From positions 22,835,089-22,899,088 of the forward strand of contig OZ020488.1 of the NCBI GenBank assembly GCA_963971405.1: a stretch of 64,000 nt of DNA, in the 5' to 3' direction. Positions 32,100 to 44,700 of this stretch are shown here, in pieces. This DNA is from Psococerastis gibbosa (taxonomy: Eukaryota > Arthropoda > Insecta > Psocodea > Psocidae). The position numbers were made by a program, and so were the translations under genes. Each line of letters starts with the position of its first letter. Position 1 is the stretch's first letter. The notes beneath the pieces were generated by a model. It was not told the DNA's origin. It did no database searches and saw only the letters and a list, made by a program, of their open reading frames with translations.

Positions 32100-32774
32100 A
32101 GTACAAGTTCGCATATTGCGCATGATATGTGCTGTTGCAAAAATAGTAGGCCACCCTCAAAACCATGACCGTATGGGATATCACTTTCCTTCTTGCAAAC
32201 ATGCAGCATTTACTAGTATACGGAATATACAAAAGTATGTTAAATGTTGGAAATCTATGGCTGGCTTCAATGTAACCTATACAACCCAATAATTCAGAAA
32301 TTACATCAATAATTCTCAGACTAATATAATATTATCGACTTTAATTCAGCTAAAACAGAACATTCAAAATCAGTCATGAGGCAAAAATAGAAAACATTAC
32401 TGGTAACGTGACCTGAAATATAAACTCAGTCAAATCACATCCCACTTTACAACAGGGATGTCTAATAAAATCTGTTAGAATGAAACTTGTTCACTTTTAC
32501 ACACTGCAAACGTACAGTAGTAACATATTTAATCAAAACTTTTAATCTGACTGAGCCAAACCTTGCGGCTGCAACCTGAACAATATCAGTTCTTTGTCCC
32601 CTTTGGCCACTGCCTTCAGAAAGAGCTAATTTTTCTTACTGACGGGCCTCGCTAGACTGGACCTTCTTTTTTTGAAGGATGAAAAGGTTACCATACTGCA
32701 CGACATCAACCAGGTAGTGGCCAGACAGAATAAAGAACAAATAAAAATGCAAGCCTACCTTTTCTGCGTGCTAT

Positions 32775-35700
32775 TTAGGCATCATTATCTTCCAGAAGAG
32801 CGAACTTGTTGCTCGCAACTACTTGGTTTCTTTCATCGGAGCTCTCCTCCGACTCCTCAGCCCCGCCGTCCGATCCTCCGTGGTTCTCGTCTTCATCGTC
32901 GTCATCTTCCTCTGATATGACACCAACATACAACTGCTTATCTTCGTCAACTTTTTTTGCTTGAATCCACGCAATTTCATCTACTTCTGGATGTTTTTTC
33001 CAAAATTCTGCAACATAAATTTAATTTTTGAGAGAGGTTAGAAAGTTAACTTTTTTTTAATACTTGATTGTACCGTAAGTATGCAATTGGTTTGCTTAGC
33101 TTACCCATTTTGGAGTGATAATCCGGAGATTTCAAAATTAGGCAAATTTTTCCATCTAGGGCCATCCTTAGAATATTATTAGCAGCCCTATAAGAATCGA
33201 GACGAGCTGCTTTGGCCGTGTAAAAACCGCGTTTTTTAGCCCAGCCTGAAATAAAAACAACAAGTAAATCCAAGCTTCCATGTGCAGGATATTGACTGTC
33301 AAAAAGATTAAAATAGTTGTAACTTGATTTGTACAAAATAACGGTCACTGAGGATATCAGGTCAAAGGAGTAACAAAACGGTCGCCAATTAGTGTCCGGC
33401 CACATTCTAGGTATTAAAATGAAGAGAAACATTTCTTCTACCTTATGACATCTCATTATTATGACTCTACGATTTAAATTTTAAGAGAAATTTGACTTTG
33501 TGCAAAAAGAAAAAAAACTTCGGGGGTCCATTACCTCTTAAACGAAGTCTTCAATGATAGTATTACGATCACAATTTCCAGTGAAATTTAATAATACATA
33601 TCACATGTTGGGTGGGGCCAGAGGAACCCAACCAAATCTCACGTAATGAGACTATTCTGGCAACCAGTAAACTTGTGCGATGCTAGAGAATAAACTCACC
33701 GTCACACACGTCCATAGCTGACCAAGAATCGTCGTCTTCGGGATGCTGGATTGCTAGAAGCTTGACTATGTCAAGGCGCTCACACAGGTATTTGACAGCA
33801 GTAAATGGTTCCCTCACTTGTGCGATGGGGTAGCTCCCAGTCAAAATCTGTAAAACATGAACATTGCAGCTAAAAGTGGCTCCATCTTATTGGTAAGCTT
33901 TCCTACTCATACGGTAGATCTTGATAGCTGACAAATAGCCTGCAGATTAGTATGCTGCGATACATTAATATTTTTCTGAGTTAGCTGACAAATGGAAGGA
34001 AGTACACAAGACAATCCACCATAGCAATGAATAATTATAAAAAAAAAAAAACATTACAAATATATTGAGGTTTTCAAAGCAATAACTGAATAATCCCAGG
34101 GAGAAACTTTGGTGTAAGATGTAAAAAATGCGCAAAAAGTTGTTGTTGTTTTTGAGATTCTGGCATCAGTTGGCTCGCATTAACATGTCACAATGTACTG
34201 TCCTTTATAATTAACGTTACATTAGTAAGTTAAACCAAAGTTGGTACGAATTCTTTTGTAAATGTAATCAAGAAAGATTTGCTTCTAATCATAATAAACA
34301 ACAAAGGAAGGATTCTAATTCTCCCCATAAATAACGTTTAATTTACTAAATGTATTAATATCCATATGTTTATATTCTTGATGATGCCGAAACATTTACC
34401 TATTTAACTTGGCATTATACTCCAAAACTTAATTCGAAGTCATTAGGTGTTACATAGTCCGCTATAGCGGCATTTTTATCTAATGTTCCACTAATTACTT
34501 TAACCAAATTTGTGACCTGTTTCTTACTCAAAACTCTTATTTATATTAGTTTGTTACAAAATTAAAAGTTTTCATAGTATATTTTGTCCTTATATTTAAA
34601 AAAAAAAAATCAAATAAATACATAGACATTGCTCAAGGTTAGAGTTTCCGGTAAGGGTTATTGGGAAGTTGAAATGACAGATCATGCAAATAAAAAAAGA
34701 CTGCCGCCATTTAAACAAAAAAGGTTTAGTACAGAGAGATCTAAAGACTGCTTTACAGGACAAATAGTACAGTATTGTAGAATCAGCCCGTTTTATTGGA
34801 ACAAATTATTTGACTTTTAACGTACCTGCAGAGGTCTAGGGGTAGTTGACGGGAACACAAGCCCAGGGCAGTCGCAAAGTCTGACGTTATTAGTTAGGAA
34901 TATCGTCTGGAAATGCTTGGTATGGCCGGGCGTTCTCGACACACTCACAACCTATAACCAGTAACCACAACATATGCGTATTATTAAATGTATATCCATG
35001 TGCATATATTCCTCATTATGCCAAAAGCCCTACTCGAAAAACTTACCGATTCAACCTTAGGGTTGTTTGTAACTGTATATAATAGAACAGTAAAGTTTAA
35101 CTATCGAAGCAACTCGACAATGCTACGTAAATCAAAGTCAAAACACAGTTCTCAGACGTTGCAACCTAAACGAAGCAGTCGCAATGGACAATGTTGCATG
35201 AACTTGTCATGGTTCAAATGTGGGACAACATGCGTAGGAAACTACCCATCCGCCATAACGACTAAGTACACACGGACGATTCGGTCGCCAGTGATCAGCT
35301 GAGAAAATCGTCTTGGGAAATAAGAAATGGTGCAACATCTGGCAAACTGCAGCCTACTGCAGCAGATTTCAAATTTCTGTAGCTGGTTCACGGTTTTCTC
35401 CTCGTGTCACCCAGGACAAGCGAGCTAAACTTTTACTTTTTAATTTCTGTGATAATTCTTGTCTTGTGTTGGAAAAAACATATATATTATATTAGGCTTA
35501 TACGTGTCTTGTGTTTTTTTATTGCTTTCCAATTTATACGTAGTAAAAGGAAAGCTTTGTGACGGTCGAAATTTTCGATTCCGAGATTTCAACGGATTTA
35601 CACGTTTTAAGGTACCAGGAACCCAAAAAAGTGTTTTTTACGCAATGTCTGTCTGCCTGTCGTTCTGTCTGTGCGTCGATTTCCGGGCAAACTACTCGGT

Positions 35701-38700
35701 CGATTTTGATGAAATTCGGCATGTAGGTTCACAAATACCTCCGAACATTTTTTTTTTATTTCGGGCTAACTTAATTTGGGGGGGTTTATTCTGAAAAAAC
35801 TCCAAAAAAACGTCTAAAACAATTATTTCTCAAAAACGGCTCCAACGATTTCTTTTAAATTCACATATATTGTAGTCGTTATTAATGTTAACGAAATGCG
35901 GGGGGTCGCTTGCCCTTTGATAGGTTGCTTCTGGGGGTAAAAAAATAAAAATAACTAAATTTTATTGAAAAATGACTAAAAAATAATTTTTCTGCGAAAC
36001 CTTTCTATCGATGATTTCTAACTTCAGGTATGTTTTAGGTGTTAAATTGAGTAACGAAACCGGACAGGTTGCTTTCCCAGAAAAGCATTTGGTTTTGTAA
36101 AAAAAAATGTTTTTTTGAAAAAAATGATAGAAAATTGACGCTCAAATGCATTGCGTGCCCTGCCAGTATTGCTGTGTGGTAATGTGTTGGTCTGACCTAT
36201 CTAGAATTTACCTCACCTCCAGTGACGTCAGGTGGACAAACCCCGTTGGTCACCCGTGAATAGTCAGTGAATCACCAGTGACCGAATCGTCCGTGTGTAC
36301 CGGGCATACAAATTTTACATTTCATTGTGGTACAGAGTAACAATTGCACCATGGTGTTTTTTACAACTCATACATATATAGCTGTAACTCTAGATTTTTT
36401 ATTATCATTAGCGTAAAAAATATGCAATATTCGTATTGGCGTGAAGTGTACACCGATGCAGAGTCTTCTACACTGATGTTAAACTAGGCTAATAAATTAT
36501 TAATTATTATTTATATATTTTATTATTAATTATAAATTATGTTACCTTCTTGCCCATTATAGCGTTCATAAGGGACGACTTGCCAACATTGGGCTGCCCA
36601 ATACAACCAATAGTGAGAATGCCTCCTTGGAACTTGACGTGCTCCTTAAATCCCGTGTCTGTCGGCATGTCGACAATCTTTCGTTCGGGAAGTTCATCTT
36701 CTTCATCAGCATGCTCCGAGCTCATTTCTTCCTTGATCTTTTCATGCCATGATGTTAAATCAACTAAAGCAGAAAGAAAGGCATTGGCAGTGACATAGAA
36801 TCTTTATAAATATTTCCTCTGCAATAACTCAAATACAGCCGATTATTGGAAAATCAAGAAACATTCACTTCCTTCTAGAGCAATCCTTTAAGCATTGATG
36901 ATTGTAAGGTGCGAGCTGGACAACACTTAAACCTCTGTGCAATTAAACCCATTGGACAATTTGAACATTCCAAAATAGGCTAGTGGCTATGCCTCTCCCC
37001 TGAAACTCTCGTAGCCAGTATATATATGAATTCTTTATTAAATCTGCCTCGAAGCATCCATTGATCCATGTGTATCACCGTAATTCATTATTCCCCGAAA
37101 TAACCGAGAAAATTGCTGGTGCTGGTGGTCTGACTCACTCTTTATAGGGTTAAAGAGCAATTAGCTAAATATGTTATAAGCGGGGATTCCACCGACCGGC
37201 TGGGGCTAAATACAAAAACGGTGACGTGGTAGCAGACATTCTAGACTTAGGCGGGGTTTCCACCGACCTCGCATTGCAGAATGCAAATGACATTGACGGA
37301 AATTATAATTTTTGTTTTATAGAAATCTATTAAAATGTTTGTACTTAGGCGCCCATTCCACCGATCGGCTAGGGCTATTTACAAAAAAGGTGACGTGGTA
37401 GCAGACATTCAAGACTTAGGCGGGGTTTCCACCGACCTCGCATTGCAGAATGCAAATTACATTGACGGAAATTAGAATTTTTCTTTTTATAGAAATCTAT
37501 TAAAATGTTTGTACTTAACATATCCCATGACGCCATATTTTAATTTTAGTTTGTTTGTGATTTTACTGTATGATCATTGATCAATTTTAACTATGGCATA
37601 GAGGAAAATAAACATTTCCGTCAATTCTCCAAAGCGAGGTCGGTGGACCCCGCCTAAGTCTTGAATGTCTGCTACCACGTTACTGTTTTTGTAAATAGCC
37701 CTAGCTGGTCGGTGGAATGGGCGCTATAAGGCGCATATTCCACCGACGTCAATAGTCTAAATAATGCTAATATTGACGTGGTAGCAGACATTTTTACACT
37801 GTCTTTAATGTCTGCTACCACGTCAATAAACACTATTGACGTCGGTGGAATAAGCGCCTATGTTATGGATTACCTTGCCCGTTGACAATGTTGTCACAAG
37901 CCTCGTACAGCTTCAGAGCACCTTCGGCTGCCATTCTCTGCCTCCCCCGCCGCCTCCTACTTTGCATACCTGACAACATTTAATCTTCTATAAAATGGGC
38001 TACATGGGCTTAGGCGGGGTTTCCAAATACGTCAATGGTCAATGAGAAATATGGTTTTGACGTGGTAGCAGACATGTTTAGTATGTCTTTAATGTCTGCT
38101 ATAAAACGTCAATTTCATATTTCTCATTGACCATTGAGGTATGTGGAAACTCCGCCATACGCTCATCGCCGTCATTGATGTATTGTCAGAAATGCATTTA
38201 TTTTCTCCTAAATGTAGTTGTCAATTTTCTGGTCAATACACAATTATTATTGTTATTATTAAATATTTAACACTTAATAATTATCAACATGTACACATGG
38301 TATAATACCTGTACATACATGAGCAATGTATTCTTCCAACTTTTTTCTGTTATCGTACGGATGCTGTTCAATGAACAAGAATAGAATTCTCTTTCATCAT
38401 TATACGATATACAATACATGCATCCATATTAGTAGGATATATATACTATATAATGAATCAGAATATTATGCTGTGTAATTTGCATACATTAATTTCTTAA
38501 TAATTTATTTTAATTTAGTGCAGAGCTTACAAATTAAAATGGAAGATACATATTTTTGGCGATGGCAATAAGAATCTATGGTGCATAACTACTGTAAAAA
38601 AAATAGTTTGGTTTGGCCCTTGGAGCATAGTACTTGGCACACAATTTAATCCAGCTCAGCCAGGAATGATGTTACTGATATTTCATATTTGACTTATGAA

Positions 38701-41700
38701 CGCACCTGTTTTACTTTGGGTGGCTACGTTGTCCCTCAAATTATAAGAAGGGAATGACGTGAAAGTGATAATCCTTAGTGTCGGAAATCTCTCCATAAAA
38801 TAATGCTTCCATGCAACTACTACGTGGGCCGGAACCAGGTCAATTTTATTCATGACCAAAATCATTGTCTTCCCCAATTCATCAGCAACAAACTTATAAA
38901 CTGATGGCGGAAACATCAAAGCCTAAGAAAAACACTAATAGTTAAGCAGGAAACCGAACATATTAATATTCAAATATGCATTGGACGAATTACTGGGGCT
39001 GTCGACCCATTTTTATTGGCATGAAGTCAGATTAACAAACTCAGTAATTAATCAAAATTGTATTGTGCCGTCTATTCCCACTCAAGGAAGGAGTAAATAG
39101 TAATTTATCGAATCCATATGGCTTTAAACGCTGGACAGACATACGAGTGAAGAACCAGTAGAATCCGGGCTGATGGGCCGTGGTCGAGATGAAAGTGAAC
39201 TTCCAAACGTTTCGTCAACATCTGCGGTCGACATCCCCTTGCAAGCACAACATCGGCAAAAAAAACTCAAACAAGCGATTATACAGGTTTAGGTTCCACT
39301 CCATGCAATTGAAATGACATAATCAGCATAATTATTCACATTACGACCAACAAAGTGACTTTTATTAACAGTGACTAGAAACTGTTACTACGCATAAGCG
39401 TCGACCTATATAGCAGGTTGTAGGCGACTTTACCGGAAAACGAGCGTCGACAATGATTAAAACTACATCCGATATTTCCAGAACACGCCAAAGCTGCCGC
39501 CATGTTTCCAAATTTAATTCAAAATAGCTCAGATTCTTTGCTCCAAATTCATTTTCGATTTCAGCAACGTACTTCTACAAAGAAAAAAGAAAAACAACAA
39601 ATAAGTCATCCGTTCTACAATATAATTTTTACACGAAATTGACCTAACAATTAGTGAACGCCGAGTCGGAGTCCCCCCGCCCCCCTTCCTGCGGGACACC
39701 AACGCCACTCGTTTTTTGTACAAAGCAGAATTTTTCATAGTAAATATTTATTGTTAAGCAAGAAGAAAGATCTTAGGCGACTATTCCACCGACGTGGATT
39801 TTCAATGTGAATGTGTCATGACGTGGTAGCAGACATCATTAATAAGTCTCTGCCATATTTTAAGGAGACTATTATGTAGATACTTAACTTATCTATTATA
39901 AATTAAGTTATAATATGGTAGAGACTTATTAATGATGTCTGCTACCACGTCAAGACACATTCACATTGAAAATCCACGTCGGTGGAATAGCCGCCTTAGG
40001 CATTAGGCGGGGATTCCAGCAACGTCAATAGTGATATTAAATATTTAATATTTTTTGACGTGGTAGCAGACAGTTTTAGACTGTCTAAAAATGTCTGCTA
40101 CCACGTCAATAAACATTTAATATCACTATTGACGTTGTTGGAAACCCGGCCTTAGAAGAAATATTTCTATTTTTTTTTTTTTTTTTTTTTTTTTGCCGTC
40201 ACAGACACCGATTGGCCACAATTGGCGATTCGGTTGTCAGTAAACAAAAACTGAGAGTTCCGGAAAAACTTGCTATAACAACCCGAATTAGTAAAACCCA
40301 AATAATCGTTAAGAAATTAACTTTGTCTAAGAAACCCACTTGTGTTAGTATAAAACCCTAGGCGCTTTCGGCAAGAACTGCCATATACAGAGGGAAACCC
40401 ACTAGCACAGTTACACCTTATTTGCGATTTGAGACTTGCTCAACTCGAGGAGAAGATGCGAATGTGACTAGGGAGAGGACACCTTGGTTTATATAGGACT
40501 GGGAGCGGGGGGTGGGGATGGGAGGGGGCGTGGCGGGTTACCTATTCCTAACCTACTAGCTAGATCTATTAAAGGGGATGATTGTGTGAATGTTATGTCG
40601 TTTGTTAATTTCTCCTTACTGTGTAAAGCTCTTTTAATTTCAACATTTTCAAAAAAAATTAAAGTGTAACTTTTCTTTATATTCTAATTTACCCCCCAGA
40701 GAGCATAAACCCGGAAACCAATGAATCATATTTCAGGATACAATACATAGAAAAAATCACAGAAAAAATAAGTAACCTCATTTCTTCTACAACAGACAAA
40801 ACACCAGCCCCGTACAACCGCAACAATTTAGCCAATAAATTCATGAACTGCAAAACCAGACCGGAAAAGGAAAAAGGCAATGGAGTTTATCGTCTAAATT
40901 GTAACGATTGTAACGCAATTTACATAGGCCAAACAGGCAGAAGCTTTAAAACTAGGGTCAAAGAACATATAACAGGTATAGGAGACACCAACACCACATT
41001 CGCGAAACACCTTAACTCAGAAAATCACACATTCGATCCTCACAATTGGACAGCCCTACACAAAATAAAGAAAAGTTACACTTTAAATTTTTTTGAATAT
41101 GTTGAAATTAAAAGAGTTTTAAACAGTAAGGAGAAATTAGCAAACGACATAACATTCACACAATCATCCCCTCTAATAGATCAAGCTAGTAGGTTAGGAA
41201 TAGGTAACCAGCCACGCCCCCTCCCATCCCCACCCCCCGCTCCCAGTCCTATATAAACCAAGGTGTCCTCTCCCTAGTCACATTTGCATCTTCTCCTCGA
41301 GTTGAGCAAGTCTCAAATCGCAGATAAGGTGTAACTGTGCTAGTGGGTTTCCCTCTGTAGGCAGTTCTGTAGTAAGTTCTTGCCGAAAGCGCTCAGGGTT
41401 TTATACTAACACAAGTGGGTTTCATAGACAAAGTTAATTTCTTAACGATTATTTGGGTTTTACTAATTCGGGTTGTTGTAACAAGTTTTTATAAAACTCT
41501 AAGCTTTTGTTATTTTTTTTTTATTAAAATGAAATACCACGAAGTCACGAGTAATCTAATTATTTCGGTTGTCAGTGATCCTCTGAGCAATTGGTCATGG
41601 GAGCAATGAGAAATGGTGCAAAACCGCAGCAGATTTCTGTAACCGTGGTTTATCGCAGCTACAATCTGCTGCAGCCAACTATGGTTTTGCCAGATTTTGC

Positions 41701-44700
41701 TCCTGTCAAAGTTTCTCAGCGGATCCCTGGCAACCCAATCGTCCGTGAGTGCCGGGCTTTACAGGTGAACTGACAACTGACCGTAAAATATCGATGTTCT
41801 CGAGCTTCCAGCTCTTCGCGACTCATTTCGAAGTTCCAAGGAGGCCGCTTTGGAATATCCATAGTAGGGGGAAAGAAGTCCTTGCAGTCAATTTCATTCT
41901 CTACTTGTGGGACGAAATGCAAAGTTTGTTGTGCTTGCTCTTTGCGAGCTTGCAAATCCTCTTTAGTCTCCTTATAGAACTGGAGGGCATACCTGCAAAG
42001 TTAGACAAAATTATAAACTTAGATGTTAACACACTTATAAGACTGTATTGTAATAGTTATTGTTCTTGATTCTGATTCTAAAACGAATTTCACCACCATA
42101 CAGATGGCTGGGACACGTCGAAAGAATGCCAGAGGACCAAATCCCGAAAAAAATTTACAAAGCAAACATGACGGGAAGAAGACTGCAGGAACGTCCACGA
42201 AACTGCTGGAAGGACGAACTAGATGCCGACCTCCGGGAGTTGGGAGTCCGTAAAACGTGCAGAGTCGTACAAAACCGAGATGACTGGAGGAGTGCTGTTG
42301 AGCAGGCCAAAGCCCGTCAAGGGCTGTAGAGCCAGAAGAAGAATCTAATTACTAATAGAAAATAACATTACAGGTTATCTGTGAACAATCGAAATACAAT
42401 TTCGTATATAGCATAGCATACAAAAGAGCAAAGCTATAAAGGCTGAACAATATAGTGTGAATTAAGCCCTGTACCTCTCACTTCTAAATACAGGGAAGAT
42501 CAGTAAAACGTTAGTTCTACATGCAGTAATATTCTACTAAAATTTCTGTGTTTGTAAAAAAAAAAAATGCTGTCAGGAAAGACGTTTTCTTCTGCATATG
42601 ACAGAACTCGGTAGCTAGTGCAAACGGTTACAGAATTGTAGTACAAACCGTGCAACAAAATTAAAGTAAAGACAAACTCGCACTGTAAAAGTAAAGACAA
42701 ACTCGCACTGTAGTAGCTTAAGTTCCCATTACGTCTGTTGCAATGTGTCTATGTCAATGATAAACAAGACTTTGACTGACAATTGCATTCGGCGTGGGAT
42801 TGCATCTGAGACTTGTAATAGTACTATATATTTCAATTACCACCTGGGAAAATCAACAGGAAACAATGCCATAGTGTCTGAAAGTTGTTGCCATTAGGCA
42901 AGGTTTTATGGCACTAGACCTATTAATAAAGAGCGCTGTAAACAAAAATAATACGTGACCTGTTCGCTTCTCGAGGTCTCCTTGAGGAGGATGGCTGTGA
43001 ATTAAGTTTCACAGTACCGGCCAGTCCTTCGACTGCCGAGTCATCATCATCACTTCCACTGTCCTTTTCGTTTCTTCTCAGGAGAACTTTATTATAATGA
43101 GGTCTTCCTAACATAAGACAGTAAAAATCAGTTTAATATTTACATCCTGGTTTATCGCATCATCCGATCAGTTGTACTGTACGCCTCGGAGACGTGAGTC
43201 CTAACCAACCAGGTAGGACCTGTTCAACACCTGGGAGAGGCGAGTTCCGAGGAAAATTTATAGGGCTCGAGAACAGTCAGTGGAATGTTAGGGCAAACAG
43301 GAAGGTACATGAGTTATATGGTCAACTGACTTCAAAAGAAGCAGGATTCGGAAAGGATGCTGGACAGGAGCGCGGCGAAGGTCTGGAAGAAGAAGCCAGA
43401 CGCCGCACCCTGGGAAGGCCGAGACTGCGATAGGATGGAGTGAGCGTAAATCTTAGGCAGCCGGGAATACAAGAACAGGGGCGCCAAGCCGAGCACCGTG
43501 CTGCATGGGTTATTAACTTATTGTAGAGCTACATCGTAAACGTAAGTAAGCCATAAATGAGAGCAGAAGAAATACCACTCTGCATTTTGATCCGTAGGTA
43601 TGGCAAACAGCAATTGCGCTCATTACGTGACATGCAATACTCACACCGCTTGTGCATGGACAACCTTTCATAACATGTCCTCGGCACGTGATGAGAAAAT
43701 TCTGTTTGGATGAGCATTTATACGACTCAACAAACCAAACAAACCAAGACCTTTTTTTTCTTTTTCTTTTACACAACACATTATTCGGTTTAGACCCTTG
43801 TGCCTGCAATTATCAACACATTAACCAGGGCTGCCACATTCCGTGGTTTACCTCGGAATTCCGTGGGAAATAATTTTATTCCGAAAAATTTCCGGGGTCA
43901 ACAATTTTTGAGGTTTTTCTGTGGGATTTTAGGGAAATTTGTTTTTATTTTATTTTTTAAGATTTTTGTCGAATGACCATTAATTGATTCTCTCGCAGTT
44001 TCATAAAATTTTCGCAAAAATTCAAAAAATATAAACACTATTTCCACCCCTGTCAGCTATTTATTACGACTTAGCTGTCGTGTATTTCCCGCCGCTAGCG
44101 CACTAAAAATTATTCTAGATTTCTGCATGTTTTTAAAAAGTTACTAGCTTGAGTAGCTTCAGCTTTGTATAATGAATAAAAATTAGATGAACCTGAAATA
44201 AGATGCCGGGAATTTCATATCAGCCTATAAAAGTGTGAGGGTGAGAAAAAAAGTCAAATCAAATGATTAAATCATGGGAGCCTATTGCATTTGTGGGGAC
44301 CACTTAGTCCCACATGTGTAATAACCAGTCTGCTTCCAGCTTCACCTTTTTCCCGTTAGATGGCGCTGTTCACATTCAGATAATTCAATATTCCTCAATC
44401 TTCCTTTTACGTATTTATTTCTCTTATTCAATAATATCTTTAATCTACCCTCTGTGTCTCATCAGCTCCTTTAGCTGTGGACACAGAGTTGGTTTTTCTA
44501 TATGGAAGCAGGCTGGATCAAATTCAATATTAATTGTAAGCATGTATCGTTCTCGTCTCACAGCTCATATTGTAACCACTGTGTGTTAAATTACTCTAAC
44601 TTGAGTCGAAGCACTGCAATACAAACCAATTCAAGTCTACACTGCCTATTAATTGCATCGTCCTTCGACAAGCTACACATTATTTCCATCACAAACCTAT

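Larger units (their letters stand above)
31005..32774. other. Convergent intergenic spacer
   Basis: Lies between the 3' ends of the coiled-coil gene (+) and GNL1 (-). It contains AATAAA at 31252-31257 for the upstream gene and the GGTCTT-rich inverted repeat at 31662-32099. I see no gene in the rest. Confidence 0.5.

Noticed and set aside
36550..36798. 82-codon plus-strand open frame
   Set aside because: Antisense shadow of the GNL1 P-loop exon.
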